From positions 124,001 through 188,000 of the forward strand of contig CAZMVB010000003.1 of NCBI GenBank assembly GCA_964569795.1: a stretch of DNA of 64,000 bases, written 5' to 3'. This DNA comes from JAHJDS01 sp964569795. GTDB lineage: Bacteria; Desulfobacterota; Desulfarculia; Desulfarculales; JAHJDS01. A model generated the notes under the pieces. That model had not been told where the DNA came from, did no database searches, and saw only the letters and a program-made list of their open reading frames with translations. Positions within the stretch are counted from its first letter, which is position 1. Each line of letters opens with the position of its first letter. This document shows positions 32,795-41,418 of this stretch, in pieces. The position numbers were made by a program, and so were the translations under genes.

Positions 32795-33547
32795 GTGCGC
32801 TACTTTTCCCGGGAGGATGAGCCATGCCTGATCGATCCCCGGCGGGCCAGGGATGACCCGGCCATCGGGCCGCTGGTCCTGCTCATCCTGACCACGGCCG
32901 ACCTGGGCCGGTGGCTGGACCTGTTCGGCGGCGAAATATTGAAGGATTTCGGCCACTACCGACTCTTTGGCCGGCAACTGGGCCAGGGGACCCTGAGCGT
33001 GGCCGGACCGGCCCTGGGCGCGCCCCAGGCGGCCCTGGTCCTGGAACGGCTGATCGCCCTGGGGGGGCGGCGGTTCCTGGTCCTGGGCTGGTGCGGTTCG
33101 CTGCGCCCCGAGCTGGGCGTGGGGCGGATCGTCCTCGTCCGGCGGGCCGTCAGCCAGGAGGGCACCTCCCGGCACTACCCCCTGGGCCGGAGGCGGCCGG
33201 CGGCCGACCCGCTTCTTACGGCCGGCCTCCGGGACTGTCTGAATCGGGCCGGCGCCGAATTCGCCGAGGGGACGGTCTGGACCACGGACGCCCCCTTTCG
33301 GGAGACCGTCGCGGCGGTGCGGCGGTTTCAGGCACGGGACGTGCTGGCGGTGGACATGGAGGCCTCGGCCCTGCTGGCCGTGGCCGCCTTCAGGCGGGTC
33401 GAGCTGGCCCTGATGCTGGTCGTGTCCGACGAGCTGCACTCCCTGAAATGGAAGCACGGCTTTCGGACGGCCCGGTTCGCCCGGGCCCGGGATCAGGCCC
33501 TCGATCTGGTGATGCAAACCGCGGAGACGCTGGGACGGGACCGGTGA
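32795..33547 (+). CDS. Nucleoside phosphorylase family protein
   Basis: 250 residues. Cleaves a nucleoside with phosphate, or a nucleosidase of the same fold; likely purine or uridine salvage. PNP/UDP-I family features: LVLGWCGSLRPELGVGRIVL, the VDMEASALLAVAAF motif with the E that contacts ribose, and the late acidic VVSDEL. GTG at 32795 follows GGAG by seven bases. It overlaps ligA by 4 bp (GTGA). The exact base specificity cannot be told. Confidence 0.85.
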   Translation: MRYFSREDEPCLIDPRRARDDPAIGPLVLLILTTADLGRWLDLFGGEILKDFGHYRLFGRQLGQGTLSVAGPALGAPQAALVLERLIALGGRRFLVLGWCGSLRPELGVGRIVLVRRAVSQEGTSRHYPLGRRRPAADPLLTAGLRDCLNRAGAEFAEGTVWTTDAPFRETVAAVRRFQARDVLAVDMEASALLAVAAFRRVELALMLVVSDELHSLKWKHGFRTARFARARDQALDLVMQTAETLGRDR

Positions 33548-35646
33548 GCCCCGAGGACCGACATGGGCCTGATCTCGATCCGGCCGGCGAGATCGAATCT
33601 CTCCGCCGCCAAATCGACCGGGCCAATTACCTCTACTACGTCAAGGACGCCCCCGAGCTGAGCGACGACGAGTACGACCGGCTGCTGAGGCGGCTGGGCG
33701 AACTCGAGGCGGCCCATCCCGAACTGATCACGCCCGAATCCCCCACCCAGCGGGTCGGCGCCCCGCCGGCCGACAAGTTCGCTCCGGTGGCCCACGTCGT
33801 GCCCATGCTCAGCCTGGACAACGCCCTGAACGAACCGGAGGTCCGGGAGTGGGTCGCCCGGCTCCGGCGCCTCCTGGGGCGGACGGCCGGGGGGGAGCCC
33901 GGGGAGCTGTTCGAGACCCCCCTGGATTTCGTGACCGAGCCCAAGCTGGACGGGGTCAGCCTGGAACTGGTTTACGAGGACGGCCGCCTGAGAACGGCCT
34001 CGACCCGGGGCGACGGCAGCCTGGGCGAGGACGTGACCGGCAACGTCAAGACCATTCATTCGATCCCCCTGCGCCTTTTGGCCGAGGGGGATCTCGCCCC
34101 GCCGCGGCTCTTGGAGGTCCGGGGCGAGGTGTACCTGCCCCTGGCCGCCTTTGAAAGACTCAACCAGGAACGCCTCGAGGCCGGCGAAAAGGTCTTCGCC
34201 AACCCCCGCAACGCCGCCGCCGGGTCGCTGCGGCAACTGGACCCGGCCGTGACCGCGGCCCGGCCCCTGGACGCCTTTTTCTACGCCACGGGCCGGATGG
34301 AGCCGGCGGCCGTCACCTCCCAGGTCCAGCTCCTGACGGCCCTGCCCGCCTGGGGGCTCAAGGTCAATCCGGACTGGCGGCATTGCCGGGATCTGGATCA
34401 AATTTTTGAGGACTTCGAGCGCCTGGCCGCCCGGCGGGAGGAAATACCCTTCGAGATCGACGGCATGGTGGTCAAGGTCAATGACTTCGGCCTCCGGGAC
34501 GTCCTGGGCCAGACCGCCCGCAGCCCGCGCTGGGCCCTGGCCTACAAATTCCCGGCCAACCGCAAGTCCTCGACCATCGAGCGGATCGAGCTCAGCGTCG
34601 GCCGGACCGGCGTCCTGACCCCGATCGCCGTGGTGGCCCCGGTCAACATCGGCGGGGTGACCGTCAGCCGGGCCTCGCTGCACAACTTCGATGAACTGGA
34701 GAAAAAGGACGTCCGGCCGGGCGACCGCGTCCTGGTCCAGCGGGCCGGGGACGTCATCCCCGAGATCGTGGCCGTCCTGGACCCGGACCGGCCCGGCCGG
34801 AGCGAACCCTTGGCCCGGCCCGGGACCTGTCCCCGCTGCGGGGCCCCGGTCCACCGCCTGGAGGGCGAGGTCGCCCTCAAGTGCCTCAACCTGGACTGCC
34901 CGGCCGTCCGGCTGGGGGCGCTGATCCACTTCGCCTCCAAGGGCGCCCTGGACATCGACGGCCTGGGCCCCAAGGTCATCGAGCAGCTCCTGTCCCAGGG
35001 CCTGGTCCAGACCCCGCCGGACCTGTTCCAACTGGGCGAGGCGGACCTGGTGCCCCTGGAGCGGCTGGCCGAGAAGTCGGCGGCCAACCTGGTCGGCGCC
35101 ATTGACCGGGCCCGGAAAACGACCCTGGCCCGGGTGATCTACGGCCTGGGCATCGACCTGGTGGGCGAGACCAACGCCGCCCTCCTGGCCGACCACTTCG
35201 GGACCCTGGACTGGCTGATGACCGCCGGCCGGGACGATTTCTTTGACGATTCGGGCGGGCCCAGGATAAAATTCATCGGACCCCGGACCGCGGACAGCGT
35301 CCTCAATTTCTTCAGTCTCGATCAGAACCGGCGGATCGGCCGGCGATTGATCGAACTCCTCGAGATCCGGGGTCCGGACCGGGCCCGGCTCGGGGCGTCC
35401 CCCCTGGCCGGCCGGACCGTGGTCCTGACCGGCACCCTGTCCGGGTTGACCCGGGAGGAGGCCAAGGACCTTATCGGCCGCCGGGGAGGCAAGGTCACCT
35501 CCTCGGTCTCGGCCAGGACCGACCTGGTCGTGGCCGGGGAAAACCCGGGGTCCAAGCTGGCCCGGGCCCGGGAACTGGGCGTCAGGGTCGTGGACGAGGA
35601 CGCCTTCCTGGCCATGCTCGAACCGGCCCCGGCCGCCGAGGACTGA
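33544..35646 (+). CDS. ligA: NAD-dependent DNA ligase
   Basis: 700 residues. Seals nicks with NAD. The adenylated lysine is in TEPKLDGVSLELVY (K134). Domain Ia YYVKDAPELSDDEYDRLLRR, OB-fold GRTGVLTPIAVVAPVNIGGV, zinc finger CPRCGAPVHRLEGEVALKC with NLDCPA, helix-hairpin-helix FASKGALDIDGLGPKVIEQL, and a C-terminal BRCT domain (GRTVVLTGTLSGLTREEAKD). GTG at 33544 overlaps the previous stop; the frame remains open far upstream, but that part has no homology. Essential replication and repair enzyme. Confidence 0.97.
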   Translation: MSPEDRHGPDLDPAGEIESLRRQIDRANYLYYVKDAPELSDDEYDRLLRRLGELEAAHPELITPESPTQRVGAPPADKFAPVAHVVPMLSLDNALNEPEVREWVARLRRLLGRTAGGEPGELFETPLDFVTEPKLDGVSLELVYEDGRLRTASTRGDGSLGEDVTGNVKTIHSIPLRLLAEGDLAPPRLLEVRGEVYLPLAAFERLNQERLEAGEKVFANPRNAAAGSLRQLDPAVTAARPLDAFFYATGRMEPAAVTSQVQLLTALPAWGLKVNPDWRHCRDLDQIFEDFERLAARREEIPFEIDGMVVKVNDFGLRDVLGQTARSPRWALAYKFPANRKSSTIERIELSVGRTGVLTPIAVVAPVNIGGVTVSRASLHNFDELEKKDVRPGDRVLVQRAGDVIPEIVAVLDPDRPGRSEPLARPGTCPRCGAPVHRLEGEVALKCLNLDCPAVRLGALIHFASKGALDIDGLGPKVIEQLLSQGLVQTPPDLFQLGEADLVPLERLAEKSAANLVGAIDRARKTTLARVIYGLGIDLVGETNAALLADHFGTLDWLMTAGRDDFFDDSGGPRIKFIGPRTADSVLNFFSLDQNRRIGRRLIELLEIRGPDRARLGASPLAGRTVVLTGTLSGLTREEAKDLIGRRGGKVTSSVSARTDLVVAGENPGSKLARARELGVRVVDEDAFLAMLEPAPAAED

Positions 35647-35649
35647 GTC

Positions 35650-36264
35650 ATGTTCCACCCCGGCTTGGAAGTCTTTATCGAACGGGAAATGGGGTCCCAG
35701 AAGCTCCGGGCCAAAACCAGGCTGATCGGGCTCAAGCCGGGCAAGTTCCTGATCTTCGACATGCCCCTGTTCGACGGGACGTCCGCCTTCACCGTCTCCG
35801 GAGAGCCGTGCGTCGTCCGCTTCGTGGACGAGGGGCGGGTGGTCGGTTTTACCAGCCGGGTGATCCAGATCCACTACGATCCGGCGCCCCTGTTGTTCCT
35901 CGAGTTTCCCCCGGACGTGGAGAAGATCAACCTCCGGGCCAAGCCCCGGTTGCGGACCTCGATCCCGTCCACGGTCCGGGGCCCCGGCCTGGGCGAGCTG
36001 GCCGCCCCGGGGGTCCTGATGGACCTGAGCGAGGGCGGGGCCAGGATCCTGACCTCGGCCCGGCCCGGCAGCCAGGAACCCCTGACGGTTTCCTTTGGCA
36101 TGCCCTCCGGGCGTTCGTTCAATAACCTGGCGGCCGTGGTCGTCTCGGTCAACGACAAGCGCGAGGACAAGGTCGAGATCGGCGTTCGGTTCACCCAGTC
36201 CCCGCCGGAACTGGTCGAGGAGATCAAGAGATTGATCCAGGCCGTCGGCCCGCCGGCGGATTGA
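35650..36264 (+). CDS. PilZ-domain c-di-GMP-binding protein (YcgR-like)
   Basis: 204 residues. The N-terminal half (1-95) fits a YcgR-type N domain; the C-terminal half is a PilZ domain. The c-di-GMP motifs are kept: R-A-K-P-R near residue 97 (RxxxR) and DLSEGG near 120 (DxSxxG). It probably slows motility or changes surface behaviour when c-di-GMP is high. It lies 3 bp after ligA, an odd operon partner, and 14 bp before acylphosphatase. Confidence 0.85.
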   Translation: MFHPGLEVFIEREMGSQKLRAKTRLIGLKPGKFLIFDMPLFDGTSAFTVSGEPCVVRFVDEGRVVGFTSRVIQIHYDPAPLLFLEFPPDVEKINLRAKPRLRTSIPSTVRGPGLGELAAPGVLMDLSEGGARILTSARPGSQEPLTVSFGMPSGRSFNNLAAVVVSVNDKREDKVEIGVRFTQSPPELVEEIKRLIQAVGPPAD

Positions 36265-36278
36265 CCCGCGAGGGGCCC

Positions 36279-36560
36279 ATGTCCGAGATACAGCAGGCCA
36301 GATTCGTCGTTTCCGGCCGCGTCCAGGGGGTCTGGTACCGGGCCTCGACCCAGGAGCGGGCCGTGTCCCTGGGGCTGTGCGGGTGGGTCCGGAATCTGCC
36401 CGACGGCCGGGTCGAGGTCCTGGCCCAGGGTCCCCGGGAGCGGATCGAGGCCCTGATCGACTGGTGTTACGCCGGGCCGCCCCTGGCCCGGGTCGATCGC
36501 ATCGACGCCGACTGGGCCGAACCGACCGAGAGGCTGGACCGGTTCGCCATCCGACACTGA
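36279..36560 (+). CDS. acyP: Acylphosphatase
   Basis: 93 residues. Hydrolyses acyl phosphates. GRVQGVWYRASTQ holds the catalytic arginine (R21) and GWVRNLPDGRVEVLAQGP the catalytic asparagine (N39). ATG at 36279 is preferred over 36261, which lies on the pilZ stop. Last gene of the ligA operon. Confidence 0.95.
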   Translation: MSEIQQARFVVSGRVQGVWYRASTQERAVSLGLCGWVRNLPDGRVEVLAQGPRERIEALIDWCYAGPPLARVDRIDADWAEPTERLDRFAIRH

Positions 36561-36579
36561 GCCGCGGTCCGGATAAGGC

Positions 36580-36609
36580 TTGTGTTCGGTCGGGTTGGTG
36601 GGCTATAGT
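36580..36609 (+). promoter_or_regulatory. Promoter for the lipoprotein gene
   Basis: TTGTGT (36580-36585), 18-bp spacer, TATAGT (36604-36609), 83 bp before the ATG at 36692. Confidence 0.45.
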
Positions 36610-36691
36610 TACGGATCAATTATGATTAAATCTCACTGGGGGCGGTCCGAGGCACCGACCCAGACCGTGACACCCATCATTCGGGAGTGAC

Positions 36692-37606
36692 ATGTTTAAA
36701 CGGTTGATCATCGGCGGGGCCGTCATCGGCCTGATCGCCTTGGCCTCGTGCCAGACCTACACCCGGGTCAAGGACGCCGTTCTGGACTACGTGGCCGGCG
36801 GCATCTCCTCCCCGGCCCTCAAGAAGAGAATCGTCGTTCTGCCCTTTCACACCCTGCTTGTCAAGCGCCATCGCCGATTCCAGGTCCAGGCGACCAAGCT
36901 GCTGACCGGACTTTTGAAACGGAGCGGCCACTACGTCGTCCTGCCGCCGAGCGTGATGTCGCTGCCGCCGGTCCCGGCCGGGGGCATCAACGACTGGTAC
37001 GCCGAGAAGATCGTCGTCGCCGGCCGGAAGGCCGGGGTCAACGTGGTCCTGTTCGGCACCGTGACCGACCTGTCCGTGTCCACCCGCCTGGTGGGCCTGT
37101 GGGGCTTCCGGGAGCCGGCCCCCTTCCTCAAGCTCGACATGGAGGTCCGGGCCTACAGCGTGGCCGACGAGACCCTGGTGGCCCGCTATTCCCGCCACGC
37201 CGAGATGGAGATGACCGATATCGAGCGGATGCTCATGCAGCGGGGCAAGCTGCCCCTGGGCGAGGGCGTGGACAAGATGGTCCTGCGGCTGTGCAAGCTC
37301 CTGGCCCGGGACCTGACCCGCGGCCTGAAAAGGATTCCCTGGACCGGCTTCGTCACCGACCGGCGGGGCAAGTACCTGGTCCTGGCCATCGGCCGGGATT
37401 CGGGCGTTTCCCCGGGAGACGTCTTCGAGGTCTTTCGTCCGGGCCAGCCCATCAAGACGGCCACCGGCCGAACCTATCGCATCCCCGGACGCTTGATCGG
37501 AGAGGTGCGGGTGGTCTCGGTCCACGCCCGATATTCGCTGGCCTTGCCCCGGGGGCGGCGGACGGTGGCCGACTTCCCCCCGGGCAGCACCATCCGGCTC
37601 GACTAG
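36692..37606 (+). CDS. Predicted lipoprotein with CsgG/FlgT-like features
   Basis: 304 residues. Signal peptide MFKRLIIGGAVIGLIALASC with lipobox LASC, so it is probably anchored by a lipid at Cys20. The next part has IVVLPFHTLL and VVLFGTVTDLSVSTRLVGLW, reminiscent of CsgG/FlgT middle domains. The C-terminus (YLVLAIGRDSGVSPGDVFEV, then GEVRVVSVHARYSLAL) resembles the FlgT C domain, a small barrel found in envelope proteins. It may belong to an outer-membrane or flagellar assembly, but no partners are nearby. GGGAG precedes ATG 36692. It faces a small exported protein across a strong terminator. Confidence 0.7.
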   Translation: MFKRLIIGGAVIGLIALASCQTYTRVKDAVLDYVAGGISSPALKKRIVVLPFHTLLVKRHRRFQVQATKLLTGLLKRSGHYVVLPPSVMSLPPVPAGGINDWYAEKIVVAGRKAGVNVVLFGTVTDLSVSTRLVGLWGFREPAPFLKLDMEVRAYSVADETLVARYSRHAEMEMTDIERMLMQRGKLPLGEGVDKMVLRLCKLLARDLTRGLKRIPWTGFVTDRRGKYLVLAIGRDSGVSPGDVFEVFRPGQPIKTATGRTYRIPGRLIGEVRVVSVHARYSLALPRGRRTVADFPPGSTIRLD

Positions 37607-37634
37607 CCCGCATCTGACGGGCCTGGAAACACAA

Positions 37635-37672
37635 CGGCGACGGCCGGGGACGACAATTCCCCGCCGTCGCCG
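37635..37672. terminator. Bidirectional terminator between convergent genes
   Basis: CGGCGACGGC, one bulge, GGGG, nine-base loop, CCCC, GCCGTCGCCG: 14 perfect pairs. It lies between the stops of the lipoprotein (plus) and the 87-residue gene (minus). Confidence 0.8.
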
Positions 37673-37717
37673 CAGGTTGTTGAAGGACGCGTCCCGCGAT
37701 TCGGGTCGGAACGGCCT

Positions 37718-37981
37718 TTAACTGCCGCTCATCACGACCGCGGCGACGACGATCACCAACACCACCAGGACCACGCCCACGCCTATTTCGGCCCAGGCCG
37801 ACCCGCCGCCCGCGGTCAGGAGGGGCAGGTGGGGGGTGTTCGTCTGCAGCGAGGCGTAGTCCCCGGCCTCGCTCGCGGTCATCCCGGCGGCGGCCCCCTG
37901 GGGCACGACCCTGGCCAGGGCAATGTACGGGCAGACCACCAATAGACAAATCGCCAGGAAGAAGACGATCGCTTTTTTCAC
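37718..37981 (-). CDS. Small exported or membrane protein of unknown function
   Basis: 87 residues. N-terminal signal sequence (MKKAIVFFLAICLLVVCPYI, cut near ALA-RVV), a short polar middle (AGDYASLQTNTPHLPLLTAG) and a C-terminal membrane helix (IGVGVVLVVLVIVVAAVV) ending MSGS. GTG start with GGAGG nine bases upstream. I do not recognise the family. The layout resembles short envelope peptides found alone in Deltaproteobacteria-type genomes. It is monocistronic. Confidence 0.65.
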   Translation of the reverse strand: MKKAIVFFLAICLLVVCPYIALARVVPQGAAAGMTASEAGDYASLQTNTPHLPLLTAGGGSAWAEIGVGVVLVVLVIVVAAVVMSGS

Positions 37982-38184
37982 CTCGAAACCCTCCCTCCAA
38001 AATTATAGATTACAGGGTCCCATAACAGCACAACCAAGGGATGCCTGTCAACAGCAGGGCCGGGCGGCCCGCTGCCGCCGCCCCCCCTGGCAACCCGCGG
38101 CCGGAGGTGTTAGGCTGGGTCATTCGCGGTCCGCCCCGCCGGTCGCGGGGCCCGCGTCATGGCCGACCCTCACGGGGAAGTAAC

Positions 38185-38955
38185 ATGTCCGTCCTCATCC
38201 AAGGCGACCCGCCGGTCTATACGGTCATCATCAACCGGCCCCAGGCCCGAAACGCCGTCGATCCGGACACGGCCGCCCGGCTGGTCGAGGCCTTCACCCG
38301 GTTCGACCAGGACCCCGACTATCGGGTGGCCGTGCTGACCGGCGCCGAGGGGACCTTCTGCGCAGGATTCGACCTCAAGGTCGCCGCCCAGGACCAGGTC
38401 GTCGATCGCTACCAGCCCGAGGGACCGGGCCCCATGGGCCCCAGCCGGATGCTCCTGTCCAAACCGACCATCGCCGCGGTCGAGGGACACGCCGTGGCCG
38501 GAGGGCTCGAGCTGTCCCTGTGGTGCGACCTGCGGGTCGCCTCGGAGACGGCCGTGTTCGGCGTCTTCTGCCGCCGCTGGGGCGTGCCCCTGCTGGACGG
38601 GGGCACGGTCCGCCTGCCTCGACTCATCGGCCAGTCCCGGGCCCTGGACATGATCCTCACCGGCCGGCCGGTCATGGCCGACGAGGCCCTGGCCTGGGGC
38701 CTGGCCAACCGGGTCGTCCCCGCCGGCCAGGCCCGGGCCCAGGCCGAGGACCTGGCCCGGACCATCGCCGGATTCCCCCAGATATGCATGCGCACCGATT
38801 GCCGCTCGGCCATCGAGCAGTGGGACCTGCCCCTGTCCGCCGCCCTCAAGTTCGAGGGCCGCCGCGGCCTCGAACCCCTGATCGCCGAGACCCGGACCGG
38901 CGCCGCCCGCTTTGTCGGCGGACAGGGAAGACACGGGGCCTTCGATCGGTCTTGA
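38185..38955 (+). CDS. Enoyl-CoA hydratase/isomerase (crotonase family)
   Basis: 256 residues. Hydrates an enoyl-CoA or acts on a related CoA thioester. Oxyanion-hole motifs are GAEGTFCAGFDLKVAA near residue 60 and HAVAGGLELSLWCDLRVA near 105; GGTVRLPRLIGQSRALDMIL follows. The catalytic glutamates of true hydratases are not clear in this alignment-free view, so an isomerase or other crotonase activity is possible. ATG at 38185 has GGGGAAG upstream; the frame is open further but without homology. It lies before the beta-oxidation operon, on the same strand. Confidence 0.87.
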   Translation: MSVLIQGDPPVYTVIINRPQARNAVDPDTAARLVEAFTRFDQDPDYRVAVLTGAEGTFCAGFDLKVAAQDQVVDRYQPEGPGPMGPSRMLLSKPTIAAVEGHAVAGGLELSLWCDLRVASETAVFGVFCRRWGVPLLDGGTVRLPRLIGQSRALDMILTGRPVMADEALAWGLANRVVPAGQARAQAEDLARTIAGFPQICMRTDCRSAIEQWDLPLSAALKFEGRRGLEPLIAETRTGAARFVGGQGRHGAFDRS

Positions 38956-39041
38956 TCTGGATTTTTTGATACGGGACCGCGGCGGCTTCGGCGGTCCGAG
39001 TCAGACAAAAAGTTGGGTGGAGACTGTGGGGAGGCACGTTA

Positions 39042-39078
39042 TTTGATTGACACCCGAATCAAATTCATTAAAATGAAT
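39042..39078. promoter_or_regulatory. Promoter and operator of the beta-oxidation operon
   Basis: TTGACA (39047-39052), 16-bp spacer, TAAAAT (39069-39074). Two palindromes cover it: TTTGATT / AATCAAA (39042-39063) and the perfect ATTCATT-AA-AATGAAT (39063-39078). The second contains TTCATTAA, the inverse of the TTAATGAA found twice before the other TetR gene at 43505. Confidence 0.6.
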
Positions 39079-39118
39079 CTTGTTCGGTGCATTGTCAGCG
39101 GGGGAGGGGCGCCGGGGC

Positions 39119-39781
39119 GTGGGGACCGTCGAACGCCGCGAACGTGAATTCGAGATGCGCCGCCGCCACATCCTGGACGCGGCCAGCAAGGTCTTGGCCC
39201 AAAAGGGGATTCGCGGCGCGACCATGGAAGAGATCGCCCTCGAGGCCGACTACAGGCCGGCCACCCTCTATCTCTACTTTAAAAGCAAGGACGAGCTGCT
39301 CTTCAGCCTCTGCGCCAGCCTGCTGGGGGAGGTGACCGAGGAAATCGAGGCCCTGGGCGCCCGGCAGGACCTGGACGTCCTGGCCAAGGTGCAGCGGCTG
39401 CCCGAGATCCTGGATCGGATCTATCAGTTGGACCCGCCGGTCCTGCTGAGCCTGTTCAACCTCCAGGCCAGTCAGGATTTCTCGCGGATGTCCCCCGAGG
39501 CCATGCTGGCCCTCAACGACCTGGCGGCCACGGGCATCCGGGCCCTGGCCCGGCTGTTCGAGGAGGGGCTGAACCAGGGCGTTTTCCGGCCCCACGTCCC
39601 GGCGGCCATGGCCGACGCGGTCTGGTCCCTGTTCACGGGCATCGTGTTGTGGGAGGAGAGCAAGCGCTTTTTCGACCCGGACAAGCAATTCTTCCAGGCG
39701 ACGCTTAAGTTCGCCCTGGACCTGATGACCACCGGCCTGACGGCGGATGTGAACCCGCCCCGAAAGGAGCGAGATGCGTGA
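39119..39781 (+). CDS. TetR-family regulator of the beta-oxidation operon
   Basis: 220 residues. HTH: HILDAASKVLAQKGIRGATM, EEIALEADYRPATLYLYFKS, KDELL. The C-terminal domain has VWSLFTGIVLWEESKRFFDP, which is shared with the regulator at 43505. GTG at 39119 is preferred to TTG 39080, because a GGGGGAGGGG run lies upstream and 39080 would overlap the operator. It ends 8 bp inside the thiolase gene, so it is the first gene of the operon and very likely an autoregulated repressor that responds to an acyl-CoA (inference). Confidence 0.88.
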   Translation: MGTVERREREFEMRRRHILDAASKVLAQKGIRGATMEEIALEADYRPATLYLYFKSKDELLFSLCASLLGEVTEEIEALGARQDLDVLAKVQRLPEILDRIYQLDPPVLLSLFNLQASQDFSRMSPEAMLALNDLAATGIRALARLFEEGLNQGVFRPHVPAAMADAVWSLFTGIVLWEESKRFFDPDKQFFQATLKFALDLMTTGLTADVNPPRKERDA

Positions 39782-40940
39782 CGTGGCCGTGCTGGGCGTG
39801 GGGATGACCCCGTTCGGCATCACCGACAAGACCAACCTGGAACTGCTCTCCGAGGCGGCCCTGGAGGCCATCGAGGGATCGGGCTTTTCACCGCGGGACA
39901 TGGAGGCCCTCTTTCTGGGCAACTGCCTGGGGGCCTTCGAGGAGGGCCAGCTCCACATGGCCCCCTTTGCCGCGGCCGAGCTGGGGTTGCCGGTGAACGC
40001 CCCGGCGACCCGGTTCGAGGCGGCCTGCGCCACGGCCACGGTGGCCACCCGGCACGCGGTCCTGCTGGTGGCGGCCGGGGTCTATGACGTGGTGCTGTGC
40101 GCCGGGGTCGAGCGGGCGGCCCGGATGGGGACCGACCTGGCCACGACCACCTTTGCCATGGCCCTGGACGCCTATCACGAGCGGCCCAGCGGCCTGACCT
40201 TTCCCGGCGTGTTCGCCATGGCCGCCCATCAGTACGCCGCCAAGTACGATCTGCCCCTGCCCGAATTGAAACGGCACATGGCCGCGGTGGCCGTCAAGAA
40301 CCACCATCACGGGACCATGAATCCCCTGGCCCAGTTCCAAAAGGAGATCGACGAGGAGACGGTCCTGACCGGCCCGATGATCGCCGATCCCCTGCAACTG
40401 TTCGACTGCTGTCCCTTCTCGGACGGGGCCGCCGCGGCGGTGATCGCCTGCCGGGAGGTCGCCGAGAAATGGGCGGGCCGGCCGGTGTGGGTCGTCGGCA
40501 CCGGCCAGGCCTCGTCCGGGCCGCTCTACGCCCAGCAAGACCTGACCCGGGTGGCGGCCCGCCGGAGTTCGATCGGCCAGGCCTTTGCCCAGGCCGGGAT
40601 CGGTCCGGACGACGTGGACGTGGTCGAGCTGCATGACTGCTTCACCATCGCCGAGATCCTGGCCGTCGAGGCCCTGGGGTTCTATCCCTCGGGGGGCGGT
40701 TACGCCGCCGCGTCCCGGGGCGAGACCGCCCTCGGCGGCAAGGTGGTGGTCAATCCCTCGGGCGGCCTCAAGGCCAAGGGGCATCCCATCGGGGCCACCG
40801 GGCTGGCCCAGGTCCATGAGATCGCCAAGCAGCTCCGGGGCCAGGCCGGGCCGCGCCAGGTCGAGGGGGCCAAGATCGGCCTGGTGGACACCCTGGGCGG
40901 CGACCTGGGCACGGTCTGCAACCTGATTCTGAGGAGCTGA
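39774..40940 (+). CDS. Thiolase (SCP2-type acetyl-CoA acyltransferase)
   Basis: 388 residues. Cleaves 3-ketoacyl-CoA with CoA, or condenses acyl-CoAs. Nucleophilic cysteine in EAACATATVATRHAV near residue 90; VELHDCFTIAEILAVEALG and NPSGGLKAKGHPIGATG give the His/Cys pair and substrate loop. This is the archaeal/SCP2-like thiolase branch that works with a DUF35 OB-fold protein, and that partner gene follows 4 bp later. It starts inside the end of the TetR gene. Confidence 0.93.
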   Translation: MRDVAVLGVGMTPFGITDKTNLELLSEAALEAIEGSGFSPRDMEALFLGNCLGAFEEGQLHMAPFAAAELGLPVNAPATRFEAACATATVATRHAVLLVAAGVYDVVLCAGVERAARMGTDLATTTFAMALDAYHERPSGLTFPGVFAMAAHQYAAKYDLPLPELKRHMAAVAVKNHHHGTMNPLAQFQKEIDEETVLTGPMIADPLQLFDCCPFSDGAAAAVIACREVAEKWAGRPVWVVGTGQASSGPLYAQQDLTRVAARRSSIGQAFAQAGIGPDDVDVVELHDCFTIAEILAVEALGFYPSGGGYAAASRGETALGGKVVVNPSGGLKAKGHPIGATGLAQVHEIAKQLRGQAGPRQVEGAKIGLVDTLGGDLGTVCNLILRS

Positions 40941-40944
40941 GGCC

Positions 40945-41346
40945 ATGGCCTATCCCTTCATCCTGAAAGACCACGTCCAGGCCGTGGGCCAGGACCGGTT
41001 CCTGGGCCTCAAGTGCGGGGACTGCCAGGGGGTCACCTTTCCGGCCAAATCGACCTGCGCCGCCTGCGGTTCGCGGAACCTGGACCCGGTCCAGGTCAAG
41101 GGCGCGGGCGAGATCCGGACGTTCACCGTGATCCGGGTGGCCCCCCAGGGATTTTCGCCGCCCTACATGGTGGCCCTGGTCGAACTGGAGGACGGCCCGT
41201 GGGTCATGGGCAACCTCGAGGGTTTTCCGCCGGATGAGGCCGGCCTGGACTTGATCGGGCGGAAGGTCCAGATGGGCTCCAAGGAGCTGGATCTGGAAAC
41301 CTACGGCGCGGATGAGTGCCGGGTGCTGACCTTTGCTCTGGCGTAG
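40945..41346 (+). CDS. DUF35 zinc-ribbon/OB-fold protein, thiolase partner
   Basis: 133 residues. N-terminal rubredoxin-like zinc ribbon (LKCGDCQGVTFPAKSTCAAC) and C-terminal OB-fold (GEIRTFTVIRVAPQGFSPPY, MVALVELEDGPWVMGNLEG). Members bind and help SCP2-type thiolases or HMG-CoA synthase, often shuttling CoA substrates. It directly follows the thiolase gene. Confidence 0.92.
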   Translation: MAYPFILKDHVQAVGQDRFLGLKCGDCQGVTFPAKSTCAACGSRNLDPVQVKGAGEIRTFTVIRVAPQGFSPPYMVALVELEDGPWVMGNLEGFPPDEAGLDLIGRKVQMGSKELDLETYGADECRVLTFALA

Positions 41347-41418
41347 AACATCAGCCTGGAACATCTGAACTGACGGGACCGGGCCGCACGGGACCCGGCC
41401 CGCGCGAGGAAGCGACAC

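Noticed and set aside
32911..33543. N-terminal extension of ligA of about 210 codons
   Set aside because: It overlaps the nucleoside phosphorylase gene in another frame and reads as proline-arginine-glycine low-complexity sequence without homology.
38002..38007. TATAAT as promoter of the 87-residue gene
   Set aside because: The implied start would lie within the ribosome-binding site, and no -35 is present.
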